Positions 36,410 to 44,789 of a stretch of 64,000 nucleotides of DNA are shown in pieces; the first letter of the stretch is position 1; every line of letters starts with the position of its first letter. The stretch covers positions 124,001 to 188,000 of the forward strand of contig NZ_LIWB01000001.1 of NCBI RefSeq assembly GCF_001905725.1, read 5' to 3'. This DNA is from Streptomyces sp. CB02400 (lineage in GTDB: Bacteria; Actinomycetota; Actinomycetes; Streptomycetales; Streptomycetaceae). The position numbers and the translations under genes are program-made. The notes below the pieces were generated by a model that did not search any database, was not told the origin of the DNA, and saw nothing but the letters and a program-made list of their open reading frames with translations.

Positions 36410-37537
36410 ATGCCTGACGTGCTCGATGCCAGCCCCTATGACGCCCTGCTCCTGCTCTCTTTCGGTGGTCCCGAAGGCCCGGACGACGTGGTCCCGTTCC
36501 TGGAGAACGTGACGCGCGGGCGCGGCATCCCCAAGGAACGCCTCAAGGAGGTCGGGCAGCACTACTTCCTCTTCGGCGGGGTCAGCCCCATCAACGACCA
36601 GAACCGGGCCCTGCTGGACGCGCTGCGCAAGGACTTCGCCGACCACGGCCTGGACCTGCCGGTCTACTGGGGCAACCGCAACTGGGCGCCCTACCTCACC
36701 GACACCCTGCGCGAGATGGTCCGCGACGGCCGCCGCCGGATCCTCGTCCTGGCCACCAGTGCCTACGCCTCGTACTCGGGCTGCCGCCAGTACCGCGAGA
36801 ACCTCGCCGACGCCCTCGCGGCCCTGGAGCAGGAGGGGCTGGAGCTGCCGAAGATCGACAAGCTGCGGCACTACTTCAACCACCCCGGCTTCGTAGAGCC
36901 CATGGTCGACGGGGTGGTGCGGTCCCTCGCCGACCTCCCCGAGGACGTCCGGGACGGCGCGCACATCGCCTTCTGCACCCACTCGATCCCCACCTCCGCC
37001 GCCGACACCTCCGGCCCCGTCGAGGACCACGGCGACGGCGGCGCGTACGTCCGGCAGCACCTGGACGTGGCCCAGGTGATCGCCGACGCCGTCCGCGAGC
37101 GCACCGGCGTCGACCGCCCCTGGCAGCTCGTCTACCAGTCCCGCTCCGGCGCCCCGCACATCCCCTGGCTGGAGCCCGACATCTGCGACCACCTCGAGGA
37201 GCGGCACGCGGCCGGGGTCCCGGCCGTGGTCATGGCCCCCATCGGCTTCGTCTCCGACCACATGGAGGTCATCTACGACCTCGACACCGAGGCCACCGCC
37301 AAGGCGGGGGAGCTGGGCCTGCCGGTGCGCCGCTCGGCGACCGTCGGCGCCGACCCGCGGTTCGCCGCCGCGGTCCGTGAGCTGATCGTGGAGCGCGCGG
37401 TCGCCGAACGCGGGCAGGACGTCACGCCGTGCGCCCTGGGCGCGCTCGGCGCGAGCCACAACCTCTGCCCGGTGGGCTGCTGCCCGGCCCGTGCCCCGCG
37501 CCCCGCCGCCGCGGGCGCCGACAGCCCCTACGCATGA
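36410..37537 (+). CDS. hemH: Ferrochelatase (coproporphyrin ferrochelatase, 375 aa)
   Basis: The protein begins [22 protein letters not shown], the ferrochelatase N-terminal signature. It has SVYSGCRQY-like [15 protein letters not shown], the catalytic-His strand IAFCTHSIP, and [21 protein letters not shown] near the C-terminal active-site face. In actinobacteria this enzyme inserts ferrous iron into coproporphyrin III (also called CpfC). The C-terminus carries a Cys-rich CPVGCCP segment, as in actinobacterial [2Fe-2S] ferrochelatases. ATG 36410 is 7 bases after CAGGAT, suggesting a leaderless mRNA. Confidence 0.93.
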   Translation: MPDVLDASPYDALLLLSFGGPEGPDDVVPFLENVTRGRGIPKERLKEVGQHYFLFGGVSPINDQNRALLDALRKDFADHGLDLPVYWGNRNWAPYLTDTLREMVRDGRRRILVLATSAYASYSGCRQYRENLADALAALEQEGLELPKIDKLRHYFNHPGFVEPMVDGVVRSLADLPEDVRDGAHIAFCTHSIPTSAADTSGPVEDHGDGGAYVRQHLDVAQVIADAVRERTGVDRPWQLVYQSRSGAPHIPWLEPDICDHLEERHAAGVPAVVMAPIGFVSDHMEVIYDLDTEATAKAGELGLPVRRSATVGADPRFAAAVRELIVERAVAERGQDVTPCALGALGASHNLCPVGCCPARAPRPAAAGADSPYA

Positions 37538-37545
37538 GGAGCGCC

Positions 37546-38361
37546 GTGACCGACCCCCTGCACGCGGAACTGCTGGAGCTCGCCCGGGAGGCCGCCCGCC
37601 GCGCGGGCGAGCTGCTGCGGGACGGCCGCCCGGCCGACCTCGCGGTCGCCGCGACCAAGTCCAGCCCGATCGACGTCGTCACCGAGATGGACATCGCGGC
37701 CGAGAAGCTGATCACCACGCTGATCGCCGAGCGCCGCCCGGAGGACGGCTTCCTCGGCGAGGAGGGCGCCTCCACCGAGGGCAGCAGCGGCATCCGCTGG
37801 GTGATCGACCCGCTCGACGGCACGGTCAACTACCTGTACGGCCTGCCCACCTGGGCCGTCTCCATCGCCGCCGAGCAGGACGGCGAGACCGTGGCCGGGG
37901 CGGTCGCGGCCCCCATGCGCGGTGAGGCGTACCACGCGGTACGCGGCGGCGGAGCCTGGGCCACCGGCGCCTGGGAGGGCGAGCGGCGGCTGACCTGCCG
38001 TCCCTCGCCGCCCCTGGACCAGGCCCTGGTGTCGACCGGCTTCAACTACGTCACCGAGGTCCGCACCCACCAGGCCGACGTGGCACAGCGGCTGATCCCC
38101 CGGCTTCGGGACATCCGGCGCGGCGGCTCGGCCGCGATCGACCTGTGCGACCTCGCCGCGGGGCGCCTCGACGGCTACTACGAGCGCGGGCTGCACCCCT
38201 GGGACCTGGCGGCCGGTGACCTGATCGCCCGTGAGGCGGGCGCCCTGACCGGTGGCCGCCCCGGAGACCGCCCGTCCTGGGACCTCACGGTCGCGGCCAC
38301 CCCGGGCGTCTTCGAGCCGCTCCAGCACATCTTGGAGGACCTGGGGGCTTGGCACGACTGA
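37546..38361 (+). CDS. Inositol-monophosphatase-family protein (271 aa)
   Basis: Canonical metal and phosphate motifs: EMDIAAEKLI, GEEGAS, WVIDPLDGTVNYLYGLP (DPxDGTxN) and GLHPWDLAAGDLIAREAGA (WDxAAG). GTG 37546 has GAGGAG four bases upstream; an in-frame ATG at 37534 overlapping the hemH stop is the alternative. Substrate may be inositol-1-phosphate or another sugar phosphate. It is co-directional with, and nearly overlaps, hemH. Confidence 0.88.
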   Translation: MTDPLHAELLELAREAARRAGELLRDGRPADLAVAATKSSPIDVVTEMDIAAEKLITTLIAERRPEDGFLGEEGASTEGSSGIRWVIDPLDGTVNYLYGLPTWAVSIAAEQDGETVAGAVAAPMRGEAYHAVRGGGAWATGAWEGERRLTCRPSPPLDQALVSTGFNYVTEVRTHQADVAQRLIPRLRDIRRGGSAAIDLCDLAAGRLDGYYERGLHPWDLAAGDLIAREAGALTGGRPGDRPSWDLTVAATPGVFEPLQHILEDLGAWHD

Positions 38362-38637
38362 CGGGCCGCCGGCACGGCTGACGGGCGCTGGCGGGGGTGA
38401 CATCCGACCAAGGTCCGGCACCGGGACAGGTGAACCGGCGGCAGGGGCCCACCAACGCCCACTGTCCCCACGCGTCGGCCGTGAGGGAGCCGTAGGGGCA
38501 CGCCGGTGGCGAGACCGCATGGGGCCCCTCCCGCTCGAGCGAAGTCGAGAGTGGGGGAGCGCGGAGGCCCGAAGGGGCGAGCACGATCGCGGTCTCGCCA
38601 CCGGCTGGGACGCCCCGTAGGCGAACGGACGAAACAA
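38362..38637. other. Repeat-bearing intergenic region
   Basis: The spacer between the phosphatase gene and the small 57-aa gene contains the inverted copy 2 of repeat A (near 38525-38560). I found no gene in it. Confidence 0.5.
38525..38560 (-). repeat. Dispersed palindromic repeat A, copy 2 (inverted)
   Basis: CCTCCCGCTCGAGCGAAG and GTCGAGAGTGGGGGAG correspond to the reverse complement of copy 1 at 5792 with one inserted or changed base pair around the centre. Boundaries are approximate. Confidence 0.7.
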
Positions 38638-38670
38638 ACGGGCCCCGGCGCTGGATTCGCCGGGGCCCGT
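38638..38670 (-). terminator. Terminator hairpin of the 57-aa gene
   Basis: A perfect 13-bp stem (ACGGGCCCCGGCG with its complement) and a 7-base loop lie just past the stop at 38686 on the minus strand. Reading leftward, the RNA ends in TTTGTTTC-like sequence. Confidence 0.85.
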
Positions 38671-38685
38671 TCTGGTGCGAGCCGA

Positions 38686-38859
38686 TCAGACGCTGTACGC
38701 GCCGACCTCCACGCCGTGTTCGGCGGCGAGGCGGCGCAGGTCGTCGAGTTCGCCCTGTTCCACGTCGACGAGGAAGTCGTCGCCGTCGTCGCGGGCCCGC
38801 GACAGGTCGGACTCGGTCGCCTTTATGCGCTGCAGAAGTCCTGCGGTGAATGCGTCCAT
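38686..38859 (-). CDS. Small conserved acidic helical protein (57 aa)
   Basis: MDAFTAGLLQRIKATESDLSRARDDGDDF... encodes a short, mostly helical, acidic protein with a coiled-coil-like heptad pattern and no membrane segment. ATG 38859 is preceded by GAGGGGG with 6-base spacing. The longer frame to 39168 crosses the cutR promoter region and is unlikely. I recognise it only as a small Streptomyces protein of unknown role. Confidence 0.75.
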   Translation of the reverse strand: MDAFTAGLLQRIKATESDLSRARDDGDDFLVDVEQGELDDLRRLAAEHGVEVGAYSV

Positions 38860-39305
38860 GCTGCGCCCCCTCGTCCTGGGTCGGTGGGTCGGTGGCACGG
38901 GGGTGTGCCGTTCGGAAGGGACGATCACGTCCGAAGCGGATGCCCAGCGCCGCTCGGCCGGGCGGCGACGGTGCCGGACATCCACGCCCGCTCTGCGGAA
39001 GCGGACCGTTACGTACCGCATGGTGGCGCGGTACGTGCAGAGCGTGATCGCGGGATGTAAAACCCGTCCTCCCCAAGCTCCCTTCCGGGGAAACCTAACC
39101 GCGCGAGAAATTCTCGTATTCCCGCCCCGTTCGTCCGGACGTTCCCCTGTCCCGCACCCGCCCGCCACCGCCCGTTCCCCCGCCTTACAGCCGACTTACG
39201 GCCGAAAAGGGCAGGATGGAGGCAACACACCCACCCGTACCCCTGCCCGAGTGCGCCCTGCGGCGCTGTCCGACCAAGGGCGGGACATGAGGAAGGACAA
39301 GCGAC
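38860..39305. other. Divergent regulatory region between 57-aa gene and cutR
   Basis: About 445 bases with no credible gene. It contains a 13-base inverted repeat (CGAGAA-A-TTCTCG, 39104-39116) and two adjacent 11-base direct repeats (39184-39205), the latter annotated separately as a possible CutR operator. Confidence 0.5.
39184..39205 (+). promoter_or_regulatory. Tandem 11-bp direct repeats, candidate CutR operator
   Basis: CTTACAGCCGA is followed immediately by CTTACGGCCGA, ten of eleven bases identical, with exactly one helical turn between copies. OmpR-family regulators such as CutR usually bind tandem direct repeats at this spacing. The site lies about 100 bases before cutR, fitting autoregulation. 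This is an inference. Confidence 0.5.
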
Positions 39306-39959
39306 GTGCGCGTACTCGTCGTCGAGGACGAGCAGCTGCTCGCCGATGCGGTGGCCACCGGACTGCGCCGGGAGGCCATGGCCGTCGACGTCGTGTACGA
39401 CGGTGCGGCCGCCCTGGAGCGCATCGGCGTCAACGACTACGACGTGGTCGTCCTCGACCGCGACCTCCCGCTCGTGCACGGCGACGACGTCTGCCGCAAG
39501 ATCGTCGAGCTCGGCATGCCCACGCGCGTGCTGATGCTCACGGCCTCCGGCGACGTCAGCGACCGTGTCGAGGGCCTGGAGATCGGCGCCGACGACTATC
39601 TGCCCAAGCCCTTCGCGTTCAGCGAGCTCATCGCCCGCGTGCGCGCCCTGGGGCGGCGTACGAGCGTGCCGCTGCCGCCCGTTCTGGAGCGTGCCGGGAT
39701 CAAGCTCGACCCCAACCGCCGCGAGGTCTTCCGCGACGGCAAGGAGGTGCAGCTCGCGCCGAAGGAGTTCGCCGTCCTGGAGGTGCTCATGCGCAGCGAG
39801 GGAGCGGTCGTCTCCGCGGAGCAGCTCCTGGAGAAGGCCTGGGACGAGAACACGGACCCGTTCACCAACGTGGTGCGGGTGACCGTGATGACCCTGCGCC
39901 GCAAGCTGGGGGAGCCGCCGGTCATCGTGACCGTGCCCGGCTCCGGATACCGGATCTGA
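39306..39959 (+). CDS. cutR: Response regulator CutR
   Basis: A 217-aa OmpR-family regulator, the same length as I recall for S. lividans CutR. The receiver has phospho-acceptor D51 in VVVLDRDLP and the conserved KPF switch; the winged-helix domain (about 125-215) contains LAPKEFAVLEVLMR and VTVMTLRRKLG. GTG 39306 follows a GGAAGGA. It is paired with CutS seven bases downstream. In Streptomyces CutRS acts in envelope and secretion-stress control and influences antibiotic production. Confidence 0.92.
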   Translation: MRVLVVEDEQLLADAVATGLRREAMAVDVVYDGAAALERIGVNDYDVVVLDRDLPLVHGDDVCRKIVELGMPTRVLMLTASGDVSDRVEGLEIGADDYLPKPFAFSELIARVRALGRRTSVPLPPVLERAGIKLDPNRREVFRDGKEVQLAPKEFAVLEVLMRSEGAVVSAEQLLEKAWDENTDPFTNVVRVTVMTLRRKLGEPPVIVTVPGSGYRI

Positions 39960-39965
39960 TGACCG

Positions 39966-41210
39966 ATGGCCGCCACACCCGCGCCCCCCACGGCGCCCCC
40001 CAAGCCCACCTGGGACCCGAGGAAGGGCGACCCGCCCTTCCCGTGGCTGCGTCCCACCATCCGCATACGCCTCACGCTGCTGTACGGCGGCATGTTCCTG
40101 ATCGCCGGGATCCTGCTGCTGTCGATCATCTACCTGCTGGCCGCCCAGGCGCTCAATGACGGCGGCAGCGGCCAGTCCTTCCAGGTGACCGGCAGCAACA
40201 TCGACATCACCAGCGAGACCTGTCCGCAGCTGAACGGCGCGACCACCAACGGCCAGCTCAACGACATGCTCAAGCAGTGCAACACCATCCAGCGGCAGCA
40301 CGCGCTGGACGATCTGCTCAGCCGCTCCCTGGGGGCCCTGCTCGGTCTCGCGATCATCGCCTTCGCCTTCGGCTACGCCATGGCCGGCCGGGTCCTGTCG
40401 CCGCTGGGCCGGATCACCCGCACCGCCCGCGCGGTGGCCGGTTCGGACCTGTCCCGCCGGATCGAGCTGGACGGCCCGGACGACGAGCTGAAGGAGCTGG
40501 CCGACACCTTCGACGACATGCTGGAGCGGCTCCAGCGGGCGTTCACCGCCCAGCAGCGCTTCGTGGGCAACGCCTCGCACGAGCTGCGCACCCCGCTGGC
40601 GATCAACCGCACGCTCCTGGAGGTGCACCTCTCCGATCCCGGAGCGCCGGTGGAGCTCCAGCAGCTCGGCAAGACGCTGCTGTCCACCAACGAGCGCAGC
40701 GAGCAGCTCGTGGAGGGCCTGCTGCTGCTCGCCCGCAGCGACAACCAGATCGTCGAGCGCAAGCCCGTGGACCTCGCCGAGGTCGCCACCCAGGCGATCG
40801 ACCAGGTGCACGGCGAGGCGGAGGCCAAGGGCGTGGAGATCCGCGGCGCACGCCGGCCGGCGGTCGTCCAGGGCAACGGCGTGCTGTTGGAGCGGATCGC
40901 GCTGAACCTGGTGCAGAACGCCGTGCGGTACAACGTGCCCGAGGAGGGCTGGGTCGAGGTCACCACCGACGTGGAGCACGGACAGGCGGTCCTGGTGGTG
41001 TCGAACACGGGCCCGGTGGTACCGGCGTACGAGATCGACAACCTCTTCGAGCCGTTCCGGCGGCTGCGCACCGAGCGCACGGGCAGCGACAAGGGTGTCG
41101 GACTCGGTCTGTCCATCGTGCGGTCGGTCGCCCGGGCGCACGGCGGCCACATTTACGCACAACCGCGCGAAGGGGGCGGGCTCGTGATGCGTGTCACCCT
41201 GCCGATCTGA
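39966..41210 (+). CDS. cutS: Sensor histidine kinase CutS
   Basis: A 414-aa kinase with a first membrane helix (about 40-60), a short extracellular loop (about 61-110), a second helix (about 118-140), HAMP, HisKA with His205 in NASHELRTPLA, and HATPase_c (NLVQNAVRYN, GVGLGLSIV). The outer loop contains two cysteines, in ETCPQ and KQCNT, well placed for a redox-sensitive disulfide. Length equals the S. lividans CutS I recall. Confidence 0.92.
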   Translation: MAATPAPPTAPPKPTWDPRKGDPPFPWLRPTIRIRLTLLYGGMFLIAGILLLSIIYLLAAQALNDGGSGQSFQVTGSNIDITSETCPQLNGATTNGQLNDMLKQCNTIQRQHALDDLLSRSLGALLGLAIIAFAFGYAMAGRVLSPLGRITRTARAVAGSDLSRRIELDGPDDELKELADTFDDMLERLQRAFTAQQRFVGNASHELRTPLAINRTLLEVHLSDPGAPVELQQLGKTLLSTNERSEQLVEGLLLLARSDNQIVERKPVDLAEVATQAIDQVHGEAEAKGVEIRGARRPAVVQGNGVLLERIALNLVQNAVRYNVPEEGWVEVTTDVEHGQAVLVVSNTGPVVPAYEIDNLFEPFRRLRTERTGSDKGVGLGLSIVRSVARAHGGHIYAQPREGGGLVMRVTLPI

Positions 41211-41603
41211 GATGATGCCGCCGACACAACGGGGTGTTCGCTTTGGGCGGAATTTTCGGGGCGCCTCTCCTGTATCCCCGTGTGTGATCGATCACAGGAG
41301 CGATTCCCCGGCCGTCCACTCTCCGTGATCATGTATCCCCGAGAAAGTCGGGAAAGTCCCGGTTTTCAGGGGGCTTGATCACGGGAAGTACACGGTGAGG
41401 CGCCTTTGGAGTGCGGCATCCGGACCGTGTACGGTCCCCATCGCCATCCAAGCCGATCACTCATGAGGAGTTCGGTTGGGTGTCGATTGAGTAACAGACC
41501 TTGATGTGAGGCAAAATCTCCGCCTCAGGTCGGGCACAAGTCCGGCCTCTCACGCGTTACGTGCGCTGGAGACACCGCATACACCCAGAGGGGGAGAGCG
41601 ACA
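41211..41603. other. Long intergenic leader before the DUF4193 gene
   Basis: The region holds a perfect 14-base palindrome TGTGATCGATCACA (41283-41296) and GGAAT-N18-GTA at 41249-41274, one base from the SigR consensus GGAAT-N18-GTT. No gene is evident. Several G/T-rich segments near 41460-41590 suggest a leader with structure. The DUF4193 Shine-Dalgarno GAGGGGGAGAG closes it. Confidence 0.45.
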
Positions 41604-41900
41604 ATGGCAACCGACTACGACACTCCACGCAAGACCGACGACGACGTCGACTCGGACAGCCTGGAAGAGCTGAAGGCCCGGCGGAACGACAAGTCGGCCT
41701 CGGCCGTGGACGTCGACGAGTTCGAGGCCGCCGAGGGCCTGGAACTGCCCGGAGCGGACCTCTCGAACGAGGAGCTGGCCGTCCGGGTCCTGCCCAAGCA
41801 GCAGGACGAGTTCACCTGCATGAGCTGCTTCCTGGTCCACCACCGCAGCCAGCTGGCCCGCGAGAAGAACGGCCAGCCGATCTGCCGCGACTGCGACTGA
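41604..41900 (+). CDS. DUF4193 zinc-ribbon-like protein (98 aa)
   Basis: An acidic N-terminal part (DDVDSDSLEELKARRNDK) leads to a C-terminal treble-clef-like element, CMSC...CRDC, that should bind one zinc. This is the DUF4193 pattern, conserved across actinobacteria; function unknown. A strong GAGGGGGAGAG Shine-Dalgarno and a long leader suggest high or regulated expression. Confidence 0.85.
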   Translation: MATDYDTPRKTDDDVDSDSLEELKARRNDKSASAVDVDEFEAAEGLELPGADLSNEELAVRVLPKQQDEFTCMSCFLVHHRSQLAREKNGQPICRDCD

Positions 41901-41913
41901 GGCGGGGTCGGCC

Positions 41914-42849
41914 GTGACTGGCTCGACCCCTCCGCGGAAGCGCCGCTTCTTCACGAGGGGAGCGGACCAAGGGCCCGAGGAGGGCCCGGAGCACGACACG
42001 CGTGACCAAGAGCGGGGCTCAACCGGTACCGGGGCGGCCTCGCTCGAAGCGGCAGCCCGTCGGGGTGACCTCCCGGCCCCCCTGGAGGTCACCGCGCCCG
42101 TGGCGCACCGGCGGGCCGCCGTGATCCGCGAGAAGGCCCTGGAAGGCGCCCGCAAGGGCGGTGCCCGCGCCCGCGCGGGACTGGCGCATCTCGCGGACCG
42201 GATCATCGAGATCGCCCCGCGTGTGCCCGTACGCGACCTCGGGACGCTGCGCCGGCAGTTCCCCGGCCTCGGCCCCGAGGAGCTCGCGGACAAGCTCGTG
42301 GCGGGCGCCGCGAAGGCCACGGCGACGGTCGGGGCCGGAGTCGGCGCGGCGGCCATGATGCCCGTACCGCCCGCGATGCCGACGGAGCTGGCCGCCGAGA
42401 TCACCGGCGTCGCCGCGATCGAGCTGAAGCTGATCGCCGAACTCCACGAGGTCTACGGCGTACGGCCGGCCGGCACCCTCGCCCAGCGCAGCACCGTGTA
42501 CCTCAACTCCTGGTCGGAGGAGCGCGGCATCGAGGCCACCAAGCCCTCGACCGTGAGCGCGGCGCTGAACAGCCACATGAAGCGCCAACTGCGCCAGCGG
42601 ATCATGAAGCGCACGGTCCGCAACCTGCCGAACCTGATGCCGTTCCTGGTGGGAGCCGCCGTGGGCGCCGCCATGAACCGCAGAGACACCAGAAAGCTCG
42701 CCGCACGCATCCGGGACGACCTGCGCAAGGTCCAGGTGCCCTGGGACGCGCTGCCGGCCCTCCCCGCCCTGGAGCGCCCCGAGAACGCCCTCCCCGAGGA
42801 CGCCCTCAAGGAACTCGGCGGCCACCATGACGGGCACCAGGCTCCCTGA
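41914..42849 (+). CDS. EcsC-like membrane-associated protein (311 aa)
   Basis: GTG 41914 is 13 bases after DUF4193. The N-terminal 100 residues are basic and low complexity. Two hydrophobic patches, VGAGVGAAAMMPVPPAMPTELAAEITGVAAIELKLIAELH and FLVGAAVGAAMNR, resemble the glycine-rich hydrophobic core of EcsC-family proteins. A likely peripheral membrane protein of unknown function. Confidence 0.6.
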   Translation: MTGSTPPRKRRFFTRGADQGPEEGPEHDTRDQERGSTGTGAASLEAAARRGDLPAPLEVTAPVAHRRAAVIREKALEGARKGGARARAGLAHLADRIIEIAPRVPVRDLGTLRRQFPGLGPEELADKLVAGAAKATATVGAGVGAAAMMPVPPAMPTELAAEITGVAAIELKLIAELHEVYGVRPAGTLAQRSTVYLNSWSEERGIEATKPSTVSAALNSHMKRQLRQRIMKRTVRNLPNLMPFLVGAAVGAAMNRRDTRKLAARIRDDLRKVQVPWDALPALPALERPENALPEDALKELGGHHDGHQAP

Positions 42850-42964
42850 AGGCCGCCTCCCGGGCCGGTGACGGCCGCAGCCACGCCCCCGGTCCTTGCC
42901 CGGGCCCTTCCTGAGGCGAGGGACCAGGCGTCTGATCGCCCCGCCGCCCCTTCCCGTCCCGTTC

Positions 42965-43032
42965 CTGGGGCTGCGCCCCAGACCCCCTTTCGGCCCTGAA
43001 CGGGCCTCGTCCTCAAACGCCGGACGGGCTGG
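42965..43032 (+). repeat. Dispersed intergenic repeat B, copy 1
   Basis: A roughly 70-base element with a GGGGCTGCGCCCC hairpin head and the tail CCTCAAACGCCGGACGGGCTGG. A second copy lies at 51195-51264. Both copies lie next to the 3' ends of leftward genes. The tail motif is one I know from many Streptomyces spacers. Confidence 0.8.
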
Positions 43033-43144
43033 TTTCAGCCCAGGGGCGCGAGGAACTGCGCGACGGTGGTGCGACCGGGGACGTCACCGAGCGGCGTCGG
43101 AGCAGCCCCCAGTCGTCCCCGCCATGCTCCGCCGGACCGGCGCG

Positions 43145-43603
43145 CTACGCGTCCTTCGCCGCCCTCAGCGCCTGCGCCAGTCGCTGGGGCTCGCGGGTCG
43201 ACAGGAAGACGTAGGGGGTCGGGTCCGCCGGGTCCGTGACGTCCACGCGGAGCGCGCCGGGGATGTACGCCCGCAGGAGCATGAAGCAGCGCGGGTCGGC
43301 CTTGTGGGAGCGCCAGGCGCGGGCCTCCTCGGCGTCCAGGATCTCCGCCTCGCCCAGCGCCGACACCGGGATCTTCGCCTCGCCCGCGATCAGGTGGCCG
43401 CCCACGACCCGGATGCGTACCGAGCCGTACGAACTCGCCACGACGGCCGCAGCGGCGGTGCCGCCGGCCAGGCCGCCGAGCATCGGCAGCGTGCCGAACG
43501 GCAGCAGGATCAGCGCCAGGGAGACCCCCACCAGGAAGGAGATCAGCCACCAGGAGCGGGGGGCGGTGAGGCGTTCTTCGTACGGGGAGGCGGAGAGCTG
43601 CAT
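43145..43603 (-). CDS. DUF3093 membrane protein (152 aa)
   Basis: Two closely spaced membrane helices (SWWLISFLVGVSLALILLPFG and MLGGLAGGTAAAAVVASSYG) precede a cytoplasmic beta-rich domain ending PYVFLSTREPQRLAQALRAAK. This matches DUF3093 of actinobacteria, role unknown. It is adjacent and divergent to the thioesterase and dut genes. Confidence 0.85.
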   Translation of the reverse strand: MQLSASPYEERLTAPRSWWLISFLVGVSLALILLPFGTLPMLGGLAGGTAAAAVVASSYGSVRIRVVGGHLIAGEAKIPVSALGEAEILDAEEARAWRSHKADPRCFMLLRAYIPGALRVDVTDPADPTPYVFLSTREPQRLAQALRAAKDA

Positions 43604-43661
43604 GAATCCAAGCTTGGCACGGTGTCGGACCGTGACTCACGCGCGGGTAAGGTCTGCGCCT

Positions 43662-44246
43662 GTGAGTGGTACTTCCGCAGCTCTTCAGCCCCCGGCCGAC
43701 GCCGTGAAACCGGTGCGCCACCCCGATGCTCCCGCACCCGGCGAGCTCCTCGGCGCCCACTACGGCCAGTGTTTCGGCTGTGGCGACGAACAGCCCCACG
43801 GGCTGCACCTGGCGGCCCGAGCCGGCGAAGGCGTGTCGATCACCGCCGAGTTCACCGTGCGGCCCGCCCACCAGGGTGCCCCGGGACTCGCGCACGGCGG
43901 GGTCCTCGCCACCGCCCTGGACGAGGCGCTCGGCTCGCTCAACTGGCTGCTGCGCACGATCGCGGTGACCGGCAGGCTGGAGACCGACTTCGTCCGGCCC
44001 GTGCCGGTCGGCGCCGTGCTGCATCTTCAGGCCGAGGTGACGGCGGTGGCCGGACGGAAGATCTACTGCACCGCCACCGGACGCGTCGGCGGCCCCGACG
44101 GGCCGGTCGCGGTCCGCGCCGACGCGCTGTTCATCGAGGTCAAGGTCGACCACTTCGTCGACCACGGCCGCCAGGAGGAGATCCAGGCCGCCATGAGCGA
44201 CCCCGACACGGTCCGCCGTGCCCGCGCCTTCGAGGTGAACCCGTGA
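43662..44246 (+). CDS. PaaI-type hotdog-fold thioesterase (194 aa)
   Basis: A hotdog domain with CFGCGDEQPHGLHL, then PPHQG-like RPAHQGAPGLAHGGVLATALDEALG, the core helix with the catalytic His-Gly-Gly and Asp/Glu. GTG 43662 is 8 bases after TAAGGT, so the mRNA is probably leaderless. Its stop overlaps the dut start. Likely acyl-CoA hydrolysis; the acyl group is unknown. Confidence 0.83.
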   Translation: MSGTSAALQPPADAVKPVRHPDAPAPGELLGAHYGQCFGCGDEQPHGLHLAARAGEGVSITAEFTVRPAHQGAPGLAHGGVLATALDEALGSLNWLLRTIAVTGRLETDFVRPVPVGAVLHLQAEVTAVAGRKIYCTATGRVGGPDGPVAVRADALFIEVKVDHFVDHGRQEEIQAAMSDPDTVRRARAFEVNP

Positions 44247-44788
44247 GCGCACTCGAGGTGCTGATCCGGCGCGTCGACCCGGACGTACCGCTTCCGGCAT
44301 ACGAGCACCCGGGGGACGCGGGAGCCGATCTGCGGACCACCGAGGCCCGCGAACTGGCTCCCGGCGAGCGGGCCGTACTGCCCACGGGGGTGTCTGTGGC
44401 GCTGCCCGAGGGGTACGCGGCCTTCGTGCACCCGCGATCCGGTCTCGCCGCCCGCTGCGGCGTCGCCCTGGTGAATGCCCCGGGGACGGTTGATGCCGGG
44501 TACCGTGGGGAGATCAAGGTGATCGTGGTGAATCTCGATCCGCGCGAGACCGTGCGGTTCGAGCGCTTCGACCGGATTGCCCAACTGGTCGTCCAGCAGG
44601 TCGAGAGGGTCCGCTTCGTGTCGGTCGCGGAGCTTCCCCCCTCGGCCCGGGCCGAGGGGGGCTTCGGGTCCACCGGCGGCCATGCCGCGGTGGAAGGTAA
44701 GAGCGGCACAAGCGTTCAGGCCGCCATGGGCGGTACAGCGGGTGGGAATCGATACGCTTCGGTCGTATCCGACCGGGAAGGACAGTGA
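44243..44788 (+). CDS. dut: dUTP diphosphatase
   Basis: All five trimeric dUTPase motifs are present in 181 aa: GDAGADLR, HPRSGLAAR, NAPGTVDAGYRGE, RFDRIAQLVV and the C-terminal GGFGSTG phosphate-clamping arm. About 30 extra C-terminal residues follow motif V. It cleaves dUTP to dUMP, keeping uracil out of DNA. GTG 44243 overlaps the thioesterase stop. Confidence 0.96.
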   Translation: MSALEVLIRRVDPDVPLPAYEHPGDAGADLRTTEARELAPGERAVLPTGVSVALPEGYAAFVHPRSGLAARCGVALVNAPGTVDAGYRGEIKVIVVNLDPRETVRFERFDRIAQLVVQQVERVRFVSVAELPPSARAEGGFGSTGGHAAVEGKSGTSVQAAMGGTAGGNRYASVVSDREGQ

Positions 44789-44789
44789 C

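Noticed and set aside
38675..40159. A long plus-strand frame running through the 57-aa gene and cutR
   Set aside because: It is a composite of shadow frames; cutR in another frame has full domain support.
41283..41296. Palindrome TGTGATCGATCACA as a classical Crp site
   Set aside because: The spacer between TGTGA and TCACA is 4 bases, not 6, so the half-sites are on the wrong helical phase; kept only as a palindrome.
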